64,000 bases of DNA from Trichopria drosophilae (GCA_030407085.1 CM059587.1:102853001-102917000), one strand, 5' to 3'; positions 12,504 through 25,011 are shown, counted from the first letter of the stretch. Notes: generated from the sequence alone by a model not told the origin. Program-made: numbers and translations.

Positions 12504-12955
12504 CATATTACGTACACAGATATAACAAATTTGTTGCGTCAATATAACTGACTGGTCGCCCCATTCGTGGTTATCTTAAGTAACTTTTCTTGCCATGTAA
12601 TACAGACGAGCACTTAGAATGCTGTTAGAATGAAATTGAATTTGGGATACAACCCATACGGAAAATAATATAATTGCAAAAATATTATTTTTTTGCCGTA
12701 TTATTAGGTACATTTTAATATAATTAATTTATATATTTCATTTCTATTTTTAGTTATATTGCCCAAAAGAATGTACGATAATTTTGAAGAATCAGGTATT
12801 TTTATTGGCAAAATAAATATAATAAAATTTATTAAAAAAATATAATTATCTATACTGGTCAGTCTGTAAAACAGCTATTGCTGTGGCTCGCCCTTTGGCA
12901 TTTTTGTATTATCTATATCCTGTATTCGTTTTTGTAATTGCCAATAAAGACGTGA
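12504..12955. other. AT-rich flank of the retrotransposon
   Basis: No gene seen. It ends with GCCAATAAAGACGTGA directly against the T-run that marks the retrotransposon 3' end. Confidence 0.4.
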
Positions 12956-15900
12956 TTTTTTTTTTTTTTTTTTTTCGGAGGGGGGGAAATGCATTAGGCA
13001 CCATAGGGGGTTGAAGATGTTGCGTAACCCCCCGTGTGTCGGACTCCCTCACCTTTGATGTTAAAGGCAAGGTTTACCGACTAAAACCCTAACCTCCCTT
13101 GGCCCTCCAGAATCCACGTGTGCAGTCTGCAGCAGAAAAGTGGCTCCGATATCCATCTCCTCCGCTGCAGACTGCACCGGGCCATTTCGTTTGCAACTGC
13201 AACCACTCCCTCTACCATTGGGTTAGTGGTTACAGGATCTCGTGTGTCCTCAGTAGACGGAGAGATCCCAGCAGCACTGCTTTCTGCATTCGGCCTGCGA
13301 TGGAATTTGCATGTTCTCGACAGGCCGGAATGCTTTTGATGTTTTGGAGGAAAGTTGGTCTCATTCCTCCCAGCACTCCAATTATCAGCACGACGAGCTT
13401 GATTTTGAATCCTCGATACAGCTTGCGAATCTCGAACAGGAGTTCCTGATATTTCATCCGTTTTTCGTCCTCTTTGCTGACTATATTTGTTTCTGCTGGT
13501 GCAGAAAACTCGATGACGAAGATGGATTTGTCATCGAAGTCAACAAGGACGATGTCAGGCTTATTGGCTGATACTTGCCTGCTCGTCGGGAATGAGTAAT
13601 TCCAGTATATTCGGCACGACTCATACCCGACAACGGATTCAATATCAGTGGGGACGTACGGCAAAACTGGGGTTGCATCAATACCATAAGTGCTGCGAAG
13701 ATGATAATACAGCACTCGAAGAGCCGCATTGTGACGTTCGATGTATGCTGAAACTGCATATATTGGGCATGCTGCCAAAAGATGCATTAGTGTCTCAGCA
13801 TGACATCTACACAATCTACAAAGCGTACTCTGTACCGCCTGGTGTAAGATGTTCTGGCGATACGCTAAGGTATTGATGACCCCATCCTGGCATGCGAAGA
13901 TAAAACCCTCGGTCTCGGATTTCAAGCCGGCTGATCTTAAGAAGGAGAAGGTCATCTCTGCCGACAAGCCAAGTTGTTGGACATTTCGAAAGAATTGTCC
14001 ATGCAACGGCTTGTCGATATGCCTTCCCTCCAACATACGGAGTTGTTCCTTCCGTATGTTATCCCTGAGATGCACTGGGCACAGATTGATGACTGATTCA
14101 GCCTCCTGTGCACCACTACGCCCCACGTTGAAAACCAGACCGAGGTTTCGCGCCGCTCGTTCCGCCGCGGTGTACAAAAACGCCCCCTTCCCCTGAATTT
14201 CATGCTGATGTACTAGCATCATCAGGGGATCTTCCGTTCGATTAATCACGTCGCAAGCTGTTTCGAGGACCAATCGGTCATGCATACACTCCAGGCTTAA
14301 AAGGCCACGACCTCCCATATTTCGGGGCAAATACAGTCGTTCCACGGAAGATCTTGGATGCAAACTGCGTTGCATACAAATCATCTTCTGTGTGCTTCGG
14401 TCAAGATCCCTTAGCTCGTCAACGTTCCATTTCGATGTCATGACAAAGCGTGTTTTCCAAAGAGGCATCAGGACTTCTACAATTCTCACTATGTTTGGGT
14501 GGACTTGGAGGCGTTTGAGCAACAAGCTTAAAAGCTCGTGCGATGTTGAGTCATACGCCTTCATATAATCCAGCCAGGCTATCGACAGGTTACGCTTGTA
14601 CTGGACTGCGTCCTGACAAACACACCTGTCGATAAGCAAGTTGTCCTTGCAGCCGGATACACCCATTTTGCAGCCTCGTTGTTCTACTATCCGTTGCCAC
14701 ACCGGTTTCACGGATTTCTCAATACGTTCGTTCAAGATGTTAGTGAACAATTTGTATAACGTATTGAGACACGTGATCGGTCTATGGTTTTTCGGATCGG
14801 ACAAGTCTCGCGATTTTGGGATCAGTGTCGTACGGACCTCCACCAGCCAGTGCGGAATGGGTTGGTCTCCATTTATATAAGAGGTGAAAATTCGGGCTAG
14901 GTGTTGATGGACAGAAGTGAACTTCTTCCACCAATAGTTGTTAATTCCATCCCAGCCCGGCGAGGAGAAATTCCTCGCTCCTGTGATGGCATTTTTCACC
15001 TCTAAAGCACTGACGGGTGGGCAATCTTCACTTTGTTGTGTGACTTCGTGGCACAACTCGGTGAAGATTTCAATACCTGGAGTGTCTGCATTAAGCCTAG
15101 ATGTTCTCTCGTAGATGCTCCCCCAGAATTCCTCAACTGCGGCCATCGACGGAAACTCGCTTGAGGCTGCGATACGATGTTTGAAGAGGTTGGAAGGATT
15201 CGTCCAAAATATTGCATTTTGTCGAATTCCATCCTCCCGTCTTTGCAGCCTCTTTTTGGCATCCGCCACAACCCGAATTTTATCCGCCAAACGTTGCTTG
15301 ATGTTGAGCAACTTCAGCTTGTTCAGTGTGTGATAGTTCGTCCGCAGTTGTTGTGCGAACTTCTTGACTTTTGCCGTAAATGAACGGCCAGATGTTAAAT
15401 AGTCGATCACACACTGAACTCGGGAAGCGAGCTTCCGTGTCAGTCGAATCTTGCCGTTCAATTGAGACATGCGTTTTGTAATCTGCCGACTCCCCGATAT
15501 CTGTGTCAGATTTCGCGGAGTCACCAGATCACTTGCAGCCTCGTAAACGGCACAATTGACTTGCCACAGGTCGCAGTCATCTGGAAGAGCATCCAGAAGT
15601 AGGCTATTTGCTCTGTCTAATTCTCGTTGTTTAGGCAAAATTTTTGTTGTCAAATTTTGCCTAAACACGAGTGTCGTGCTTTCGTAATACGGAGCATCTC
15701 TCCCAGCACCGCGTACGGGCTCAGTTGTTATTGCCCGCACATCCGGTACCGGCTGACAGCTGGGAACAACGAAACCCGTCCGCCTCAGATAGGCCACATA
15801 ATCTCTCAGTTGTTGAGAAAAGCGATCTGCCAGTTCGGGATGCATTACTGCAAACCGACTATGCATTCGCGCCATGTAGCCTCTCTGTTGTGGACAGATC

Positions 15901-16300
15901 TCCTCGTAGCAGCGCATAAGATCTTGCCTGAGATCCTCCGTCCACTGAAATCGTCCGTGGGCATTCGTGCGTTGTTGTCCCCGGACACCTGTTTCGGCTC
16001 CTCCACCTCGGGACTGGGCTGCATCCGAAGCAGCCCGATGGTCAGGAGCCCTGCGCGTTATTCTATGAGTAACCGCAAATACAGGGAGTAGGGTGGTTAG
16101 CCCTACCCCCCGTTGTTATGCCTCTCTCGTTTGTCTCTTACCTCGCCATCCACTGGGGTTGGTTACCCAATCTCTGGCAAGGTTGCTAAGAGTCCAGGGC
16201 CCACCGGCTTTAATAAGCACACGTGGAGGTGAGAGTAGGCCATTTGGGAAGATAGGCTAAGATGCAGCTTTTTGCATAGCCGCATTGTTTTACGCATCAT
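12956..16300 (-). mobile_element. R4/Dong-like non-LTR retrotransposon, internally deleted
   Basis: On the minus strand the element ends in an A-tail (20 T on the plus strand, 12956-12975), preceded by a 3' untranslated region (about 12976-13229) and the large reading frame. It is clearly more GC-rich than the AT-rich flanks, which also defines its approximate 5' edge near 16290; that edge is not exact. No target-site duplication was found by eye. The family is inferred from the domain order of the encoded protein: reverse transcriptase, CCHC knuckle, restriction-like endonuclease. Confidence 0.8.
13230..16115 (-). pseudogene. Non-LTR retrotransposon polyprotein (RT + CCHC + restriction-like endonuclease), RT core deleted
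   Basis: The first ATG (15917) gives 895 codons, but the same frame is open for another 66 codons upstream to a stop at 16116-16118. This upstream part contains FQWTEDLRQDLMRCYEE, which looks like family sequence, so the true start is upstream or the 5' end is damaged. Numbering from the 15917 ATG: RT motifs include PGWDG (320-324), RPITCLNTLYK (379-389) and LDYMKAYDS (449-457, catalytic Asp450). After WKTRF (487-491) the chain jumps straight to the thumb-like region (LDRSTQKM, HPRSSVERLYLPRNMGGRGL, about 505-539). The segment that should hold the QGD and xxDD motifs is absent. A CCHC knuckle follows (C700, C703, H712, C717). Then comes a restriction-like endonuclease block (KPDIVLVD 786-793; VIEFSAPAE about 801-809). 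The RT should be dead; the endonuclease may be intact. The clade assignment (R4/Dong-like rather than R2) is from memory of the family layout. Confidence 0.8.
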
Positions 16301-16507
16301 TCCCTTTGGGCCCCTTGCATACGAATATTACTAAATCTTTAGAGACATTCGTAAACATCGAAACAACATCTAGCGATATTACAATGTGGTTGTTGGGAAT
16401 TTTAACGTTTTTTTTCTTATTTGTCAACAAACGACTAAGAATCTTTTATATGCCTGTTGTTTTCCCCTAATACTTTGGAAACGATTCTTGATAAGTGTTA
16501 ATATATA
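16301..16507. other. Short AT-rich spacer
   Basis: No gene seen. The 61-residue frame beginning at 16285 overlaps the retrotransposon edge and is not convincing. Confidence 0.4.
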
Positions 16508-17139
16508 CAGGGTGGACCTCGGCTTGCGGGTCATAGGCATTCCATGTTAAAGAAGTAACTAGATCTGCCGACTAATCACGCGGTATTTAGAACTTGTCGG
16601 CTTTGCTACAATTCTTAATTCTGTTTTGTTATGCATTGCGAGAAATTAAAATCCTGTAGCAAACCCTAATTACCACGGGATTAATCGATTGATGATCTAG
16701 TTACTTCTTTAACATGGGATGCCTATGACCCGCCAGGCGAGGTCCACCCTGTATATATATATCGTCGATTAATCCCGTGGTAATTTGGGTTTGCTACAGG
16801 ATTTTAATTTCTCACAATGCAAAACAAAACAGAATTAAGAATTGTAGCAAAGCCGACAAGCTCTAAATACCGCGTGATTAGTCGGCTGATCTAGTTACTT
16901 CTTTAACATGGGATGCCTATGACCCGCCAGCCGAGGTCCACCCTGTATATATATATCGTCGATTAATCCCGTGGTAATTTGGGTTTGCTACAGGATTTTA
17001 ATTTCTCACAATGCAAAACAAAACAGAATTAAGAATTGTAGCAAAGCCTACAAGCTCTAAATACCGCGTGATTAGTCGGCTGATCTAGTTACTTCTTTAA
17101 CATGGGATGCCTATGACCCGCCAGCCGAGGTCCACCCTG
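16508..17139. mobile_element. Foldback element built from 194-bp units with CAGGGTGG termini
   Basis: The left end at 16508 reads CAGGGTGGACCTCGGCTTGC, next to TATATA. The inverted end (GGTCCACCCTG) occurs three times, ending at 16751, 16945 and 17139, exactly 194 bp apart. The first part (16508-16751) is an inverted repeat whose arms share CATAGGCAT(T/C)CCATGTTAAA and AGAAGTAACTAGATC. The right arm, with its adjacent half unit, has then been duplicated in tandem twice with very few differences. Termini next to TA repeats and the CAGGGTG sequence suggest a Tc1/mariner-type MITE. It sits directly against the Penelope-like remnant at 17145. Confidence 0.85.
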
Positions 17140-17144
17140 TATAT

Positions 17145-17426
17145 ACCTGTCTCGACTCTACGTTCTTTAAATTTCAAGACGTTGTTTACAAACAAATTTT
17201 CGGAATGCCGATGGGTTCCCCTCTTTCCTCCGTCCGCGCAAATCTCGTTCTGGAATATGTTACCGAATGTATTATAAACAAATTAAACTTAAATCAACCG
17301 TTCTTTTTTAGATATGTGAATGATATTCTAACATGCATTCCAGATGATAAAGGAACCCAGTTTTTAAATGAATTTAACAATTTTGATCCAGAAACAGGCT
17401 TAAATTCCCATAGAACGAGAAAATAA
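17145..17426 (+). pseudogene. Penelope-like reverse transcriptase fragment
   Basis: The open frame runs from the edge of the foldback element (17145) to TAA at 17424-17426; the in-frame ATG at 17205 is internal. It carries the Penelope hallmark FGMPMGSPLSS followed by ANLVLEYVTE, and then FFRYVNDILTC. In the family the last motif is normally Y-V-D-D, so the first catalytic aspartate is replaced by asparagine here. The frame then breaks, and stops are frequent until about 17657. The enzyme is expected to be inactive. The family identification rests on these two motifs and their spacing. Confidence 0.75.
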
Positions 17427-17657
17427 ACAAATAAACTTCCTTGATACCAGAATTTTTATACAAAAAGATGGAAGTTTAAAGCATGATTGGTACCACTTAA
17501 ACAACATGGTCCGGTAGATATCTCCATTTTGACTTGTTAATTACCCAATGTCCCATAAAATAGGTATGATTAATGTTCTTATTGACCGTCAGATTAAACT
17601 TTCTTCTGTTGAATTTCACAAAAAAAAAATTGAACATCATTAAAAATATCTTGCAAC

Positions 17658-17939
17658 AAATCGTACATACGACAGACCTTCAGACATCTTGATTCTCGAA
17701 TAAAAGAACATGAAAAGAATATTTTAGCCAAAATTTCTGAACAACATTCTGGTTTATTACATCAAATGGAAACTGGGCATGATTTTGGATTACAAGATTA
17801 CAAAAATTCTTGCAAAAGAAAGAAACTGGAAAAAAGATACAATGTGGAAAATTTCTTTATCAAAAAAGAAAAAAACAACGTAAACATCAGATTTGAGGTC
17901 TCGAATCTTCTAGAAATATACAATTCCTTTTTAAATTAA
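17658..17939 (+). pseudogene. Penelope-like GIY-YIG endonuclease C-terminal fragment
   Basis: An open frame of 93 codons without a start codon ends at TAA 17937-17939. It begins SYIRQTFRHLDSRIKEHEKN, which matches the family pattern YIGxTxRxLxxRxxEH with the second glycine of YIG replaced by arginine. It continues with HSGLLHQMETGHDF, the region corresponding to the SAxxxHxxxTGH segment of Penelope endonucleases. In autonomous elements this domain follows the RT and nicks the target. It lies in the right place and orientation relative to the RT fragment at 17145-17426. Confidence 0.65.
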
Positions 17940-18052
17940 CAAGTAAATTAAAAGTACCGTATTAAAACATTCTCAGTACTATACACAAACCCATTTTCGT
18001 GTCCATGTTTTAATATAAACACGAACAAATTTCTCCGATTTTTCATAACCTA

Positions 18053-18083
18053 TTTGATGAGAACCCGAATTAGGGTCGAAACG
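18053..18083 (+). ncRNA. Degenerate hammerhead-ribozyme-like core behind the Penelope-like element
   Basis: The sequence TTGATGA-GAACCC-GAATTA-GGGTC-GAAAC matches the hammerhead layout CUGAUGA / stem II / GAAA, with stem II formed by ACCC and GGGT. The first core base is U instead of C, which should abolish or weaken cleavage. Penelope-like retroelements are known to carry hammerhead motifs. Its position about 115 bp after the endonuclease stop codon therefore supports both calls. Stems I and III are not clear. Confidence 0.55.
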
Positions 18084-18100
18084 TTAATTTTTATTGTTTA

Positions 18101-18962
18101 CTCTCCAACAGCTCCCTATTTTATTTATAATATTTACGCCCCTTACGTCCCTTTTTTATGCTAATTTTTATTCAAGAAATTAATTTTCATTAAATTTTAT
18201 TCCAGACCAGAAAATAACCAACACTCAAACCGATAGTATTTATACTTATACTGAAACTGGTCGATACTAAGAATTAAAAATGTATTTTAATATTTCTTAT
18301 AAATAATTCACAATTTTATTTCTAGAATCGTGGACTTCATCAGGCGGTTCATCATTGTCACTAAACAGAAACAACTGTTTTTATAATGCGGTGATTATGC
18401 TCCGTAAATTTTCAGGTAAAAAACAAGCGATATTAAAGGTACAGTAGAGCATAATAAGAATTCTTCAACAACTTCCTAAAGGTCAATTAAGAAGCTGGAA
18501 TGGAGAGGATGAAAGAACAAATCTAACCATACTTTGAAATATAACTCTCAAATTAATTAAACGATCGGACAATTAAATTGGTATCATAGATGTCGTCCTC
18601 AGCGACGGCTCTATGAAATTCTATATAAAATACCGCAGAAAGCAATTATTCTTGACAGAGAAGAAATCTCGTTCACCCGAACAAACAATAAACTTCCGCT
18701 GTTCCCAAAAGGCTTTCTCATTTCAGCTGTATAATAACTTTATTTTTATTTACAAAACGATACTGGATATATTTTTGTCTCTATCGACAAGCGAGTTTCT
18801 TTTCAATCAGAAGTTGAACATTCTTTTACGGTTTAATAGAAATAATAGAATAAAAATAGTTGGACATATTACATATCTTCCTTTGACATCGATACAATAA
18901 ACTTTTAAAATTATGTCTTTCCATTCGTATAAAAAGAAAATATTTAATATATTAAAAAATCA
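18101..18962. other. AT-rich non-coding stretch
   Basis: No supportable gene. The 95-residue frame at 18613-18900 has no recognisable motif and is low in complexity, so I leave it uncalled. Confidence 0.4.
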
Positions 18963-19446
<484 letters not shown>

Positions 19447-19704
19447 CAATAATATTTAATACAATCGGCTTCACCGTCGAATTTCAAAATATTGGTTTTC
19501 CTGCAGTAGGCCTAAAATAGTATTAAAAATGGCCATTTTTTAACCTACTGAATAAAAAAATTAAGTTTGTATCGCAGGCGTAAATTGTTACACCCTCAAG
19601 GCGATCAGCCGACACCTACGGACGCAAAAGTTATTTTACGCCCTTGATAGGAAAGGAACTATTTAAACATTTATAATTAAACTGTCGGCGATAAAAACAG
19701 TTCA
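19447..19704. other. Short non-coding stretch
   Basis: Slightly more GC than its surroundings near 19575-19640, with no frame or structure that I can name. Confidence 0.35.
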
Positions 19705-19774
19705 CGCGTCGTTTTTGTTGGTTTTTCGTCGACATTACAATAACAGTAACCCAGCGGTCAACAAAAACGACGCG
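19705..19774. repeat. Perfect 16-bp inverted repeat, 38-bp loop
   Basis: CGCGTCGTTTTTGTTG at 19705-19720 is perfectly inverted at 19759-19774. The arms are unusually GC-rich for this region. It could be the core of a small MITE or a regulatory hairpin; no further termini were identified. Confidence 0.7.
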
Positions 19775-21513
19775 CCAGCCTTTTTGAACGCCGAAGGTAC
19801 AATTTAAATTATGTCAAAAATTTATAAATAAATGAAGTCTTTTTTGGTATCCTACAACATAATTTAAATATTTCGGAGTGAAGCCAATGGACGGGAGATT
19901 AACATTTCTTTAAGACATAACATTTCTGTAAACAAAAATGATAAATACGAAAATTTCCGGGAAACTGAGATTCCACGTATTTTTGCACATACAATACATT
20001 TGCCTGTGATCATGAAAAATTGCTCGATATTAATTTTGTTTTTGTATAAATTGATAATATTTTAAATTAAATATTTCGTCGGTTATTTTTCCTTTCATAG
20101 CAATAGTTGAATGCGAAGACCATAGATGGGGGATATTCTTTTTTATTATTAAAAGACTCAACCCTGATTTCTGAAAACAAAGAAAATATGTACAGAAAAA
20201 GTTTTGGAAACAGGCTTTCTTTTTTTCAGATAAATTGCTATATATCCAGGGGAAAGCTAAAAATTGAGCTATTTATTATGTTGTTTAAATAGCGAATTTT
20301 CCCGACAAAAAACGTATGAAATATCGATTTTTGCTGTGGTTAATTTAATGTTTTATGTTGAAACCCTTGGAAGCAACACTTTTGAAATAAATTATAAAAA
20401 CGTTTTACGCTTAAAAAAAGATACAACTAAGTTTAAGTAACAAGGAAGTATTCTGATTGAAAAGAAGCTCATTGGTCGATAAAGAGAAAAATATATCGAG
20501 TATCGATTTGTAAATAAAAATAAAGTTATTACATAGCTGATTTTAATATATTGTTTGTCTACGAATGTTCTGTTCATGCATTTAATTATATATTAACTTT
20601 AATGTAGAATATAAAAAAAATGTTATGTTACAAAACAGCCATTATTTTTAAGAATATTATACATTATTAGCACATGTTAATGTTTTTTTGATAGGAAAAT
20701 TGTGTTTTTAAATCGTCGTTCTCAGTCTGCAGATGCTTACATAGAATAATATACATTTCAATAGTTTTATTTTTACTCTATTAAATAAGTTATATTTAGA
20801 ACACTAAATATATTGTACACTCATACCGTTGTTTTATATTATTTACAGACCGCCTATAAACGAATTTTCTAGATAAGTAAAAAAATCTAGGTTATGATTA
20901 AAAACGTGACAGTTTGGAGTTCGGCCATAAAGTTTTCCGTATTAAAGTACACCTAGAAAAAAGCTTCTAGAGCACTTTAACAGATATATGATGCAGAAGG
21001 ATTAAGAGTACAATTTCAAAAGATCCTTGCAACTGTGATAAATATACTTGTCGTTATAAACAACACCAAATGTTCTTGGCCTGACTTAGTCCTCAACCAC
21101 TAATTTATCAGTCAGTGTCCACCGCAGAAAAATAGTCATTTATCTTTTTAAAAGCAATTTAACTTATTGCATTAAATTTCATAAATTAAATTAATTGATT
21201 TTCTTAGTAAAAATCATTACGTATTATATCACTGACTTACTTGCTTCTGCATTTAGTAAAGGCATTCTATTAAGACTAAGATTATCCATTAGTAACTTTT
21301 AAAATGTTACGTATTCATTTTAATTTAAGATTTATTGTTTATTTTTTCTGTAACTAGATTCTTTAGTATACATTGAAAGAAATCACATAGCAAATTTCAT
21401 TATTTTGCTTTTAACGATGAAGTTAGCTTAAGATTCGAAAAGCAGTGGTTTTCAATCATTTCTGAACACGCGATGTTAATTTCATGTATACAGACAAATG
21501 CCAATTTCGGCTA
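19775..21513. other. AT-rich non-coding stretch
   Basis: No protein-like frame, RNA gene or long repeat seen. Confidence 0.4.
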
Positions 21514-22421
21514 GCAAAAAACGCGTCCGGGGCTGAAATTTTCAGCAAAACTTCCCTTCGTATCCGGAAAGAATTTTCCAATGGTGAAAAAATTAATAAA
21601 AATGCTAGCGTTTTTTATAAACAATCAGATAAATAATTACGGTATACAGACACTAAAATGCCAATTACGGCCAGCCAAAAAGCTGGTGATTGCTTTACGA
21701 AAGCTTCTTTTCACAATAGTTTTAGTTTATATGTAGAAATAAAATTCCAGTTCTTAAAAATAGTAAGAAAAACGCGGATGACATGGGAAAGGTATTGTCC
21801 AAAAGGAAAATATTTCAAATTACTCAGATTGAAAATCTAAAAGTAGGTATTTTGAGACGCATCTTTTGCTCATATAACAAAAACGTCTACATTTTATAAA
21901 TTAAAACAAACATGGAAATCGTAATTTTAATTTAATACAGACTTCCAATTCTTTGTCACTTCAACTGGGTTGTAAATTCATTTTTGATTATTTGGTATTT
22001 CTTTCCGGGAAATTTAGAAATACGCGTTCTGATACATTTCAGCGCTTCATTTACAGAGTGAATTTTAAGTCAAGACAATTTCCAGTGACATAGATATTCA
22101 TTACGGTTCATTATATTGTCTGAAAAATTTCGCGTTAATTCATGCAATATTTTTTAAAGTGTGAAAAGTTTAACAAAGTACCGAGCTTGCGTTACACACA
22201 TATATTAATCCACGCGTAACCTCTTTTTCGGTATAATGAACCCTCAATTGCCATCCATCGCTATAAAATAAATTAAGTTCTATTTTTTTGCGAAAATGAA
22301 TAAGAAATATTTTCGAAATGTTCGGATAATAGTAAAAACAATTATTAAAATATCAAGTAAACTGGTTTCTGGATACGAGGAGAAGCTTTGGTAAAAATTT
22401 CAGCCCCGAACGCATTTTTTA
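21514..22421. repeat. Widely spaced inverted repeat, possible decayed DNA element
   Basis: 21514-21567 (GCAAAAAACGCGTCCGGGGC, then CTTCGTATCC) is inverted at 22371-22421 with roughly 80 percent identity. A third, weaker copy of the left sequence lies at about 21658-21715 (ATGCCAATTACGGCCAGCC). The arms are about 800 bp apart and the interior has no recognisable transposase, which suggests an old non-autonomous element. Confidence 0.5.
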
Positions 22422-24541
22422 CAATGTTTAATATCTAATTCTAATACATTTATTCGGCTCCTACTCTGAAAAGTTTGTCAGATGTGTAATCCGACAATGT
22501 TTCAGCTGTCTATTCAGGTTTATTTTCAGTTTTACCCAGTAATAAAAATAGGTACTCAGCTACGAAGCAGAATCCCCGTAACTCCTCATACTACCGATAA
22601 GGTACTAAATCGGTACTGGTAGTCAGTACTGGAGGTAGGGATACATCGGTACAAGCTCCGTATTAACATTCAGTAGTAACATATCGCTACTGGCCCATGC
22701 TGGCAGTCAGTAGGGACCTTCTGAGGAAACTGTAAGGCTAACCTCCTCGCTAGTTTTCACTGATGACAGCACTATATCAGTACCAGTTTTGCAGTGGCAA
22801 TCAGCATCCTCCACCGTTTTAGCACTGTGAGAATCGGTATTAACAGAATGTTAATTTCCTTCCATTTAAGTCCTGATAGGAGTTTCATGTCTCATCATTT
22901 TAATCAATTGTGATTTAAACATTTTCATTTAGTTGTAACAACTGCTCTCCAATCCTGAGATACATAACACACCCTAGAGGGTTAAGAAAGGTATACTCTA
23001 CTAAAAGGTATACTCTAGCACGATTTTCATCGCACTGTAGTCAACAAATAGTCAAAATTAGGAGACATTTTTACAGCATTATATTAGTTTAATTAAATAA
23101 TTTCGTATTTTCTTAACCGCTTATGCATCAATCATAACATTTAAATAAACAATGAAATTATTTCTCGGTAAATACGGTTCTTGGAATGTAAATAAAGTAA
23201 AATAAAAATATTTAAATGAGTTTGGATACAAGCTACTAAAAATTACAAAATAAAAAATGGATTGAACGAGGCTGGAAATTGTATGCTACCGTCTCCGAAT
23301 CTATGATTTAGGAAACTGCTTTTATTTTAATTAAAATACAATATTATAGGAGATTCACAATCCCTCTAATGGGAGCTGTAGAACTAGAAATGCCGATTGT
23401 CTGAAAAATAACGTTTCGGTCCAGATATTCCACGTGGGCCTCATTGGTAAATTTTAACTTTATTCAAATAGTTTAATTAAACAGTCATAAAAGGGACGCA
23501 GAATTTAAAAGATTATCAGATTTGCCTACATATAGACCGTAATTGGAATAACGTTTGATTTTCAAGATAATGAAATTGCCAACGACACCTCCTGTCGTTT
23601 TAGTCGTGTTCACTTAGTATCAATTCTCTGTCACAAGTCACTTTCCTCATAACAACAGTAAATGCAAATTCAAATTTCAAATTGAAAGTGAGTTAGAGAT
23701 TCATTCTGCACACGACTCGTACGTGCGTAATATTGATTCTGTCACAATATCCGGGTATACAATACCGAATAATGATCCAGTATCTTGACAAACTTTCGCG
23801 GAGTATAGGTGATTCATGCGGGTCACGAACGAATGATGGAAAGACTGAAACCTATTGTAACTACACTTCGTGTTCGCGGTGAAAGGAGAATCAATTTCCC
23901 GTGTTTTGAAGCACCCTTTGGTGTATTATAAAAAAATATATATAGTACTAAAAAAACTCACTTTTATTCTCATGCGAAAAGGCACAATTTCCGTAAAGCA
24001 TCGGAAAAAGTCTGCATTAAAACACTTGTTGTGGAATAATAGTGTATTGGTAATACTCGATGCAGCGGAAACTATATAGGGAAGATAATGGTATAATGGG
24101 TATTTTTCATTTCCGGTTTATCTTCCACATTATGCAAAGTACATCGTTTCGATCACGTTTCATTTTGCTTTCCTTTAACAAAAAAATAAGCAAAGATAAT
24201 AGCGGAATTTGTATATTATAGTGATACAAATTCGACAATTCGTAAATAAAGTTTTGTTATTGAAATTTCGGGTAAAGAAATCAACTACATTTACTGACAA
24301 ACCAACCAAAAGAAGGTGACAAAATTTGCTTCGAGTATTAACTGAATGGTTATGAGGACGAAAGTTATTTTAATATATGTAAAATCATAAAATCGACCTG
24401 AAAAATTTGTTTACGCCCTATCCCTCAATAAATTCAGCTTTTTTTTATATACCTGAAATGTATACACATAATATTAGACAAAAAGAGAAAGACTTTCCAC
24501 TGATGGAGAACAATATATCCTTTTCTAAAAAGCTAAAGTGT
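22422..24541. other. AT-rich stretch with a GTACT-rich block
   Basis: No gene seen. Between about 22545 and 22735 the words GGTACT, GTACTG and CAGTA recur irregularly, giving a locally GC-richer block without clean periodicity. CCCTAGAGGGTTAAG at 22973-22987 resembles a piggyBac-type end but has no partner. Confidence 0.35.
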
Positions 24542-25011
24542 CTAACCCTTTGCGGCATGGTGGTATAGAATCTATACCAGATATCACCGTTTTTTTCGTT
24601 TATAAGTCAAAATTTGATAGATTCTTTCGTTTTTTTTTGTTATTTTATTATCGTAACATGTCAAAGAACCTGAAATTATGTGCAATTAGTCAATATTTGC
24701 AGCAAATTTGTTGATATAAATAAATAAATACTGAAAAATAAGATTTTTTTCAAGAAAAAAGCATTACTATAGGAAAAGTATTTAACGTATTTTTGCAACC
24801 TATGGTATACTAGGGTTCTCAAGGTCGCAGATTACGAATCCGGCCTCAGATTTTAAAAATTCAAGGTGGCGGATCCAATATGGCTGACCAAATTCAGAAA
24901 AAATTACTTGATCAAGCTGAAAATGGCTATTCGGGGGTTTTAAAAAGATTAAAAGATCCAGTTCGTAACGACCGAATTCAGCATGTTTTTTTGTGTTTTT
25001 TGATTTTTAGT

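Larger units (their letters stand above)
17145..18100 (+). mobile_element. Truncated Penelope-like element
   Basis: The element consists of a reverse transcriptase fragment, a decayed middle, a GIY-YIG-like C-terminal fragment and a hammerhead-like 3' segment in the expected order. The 5' side is cut off at the 194-bp foldback element. The far 3' end is not defined. Confidence 0.75.

Noticed and set aside
13099..16091. Plus-strand frames up to 154 codons opposite the R4-like element
   Set aside because: They have no motifs; they are shadows of the long minus-strand frame with its RT, CCHC and endonuclease motifs.
22973..22987. Possible piggyBac-type end CCCTAGAGGGTTAA
   Set aside because: No matching opposite end or subterminal motif was found nearby.
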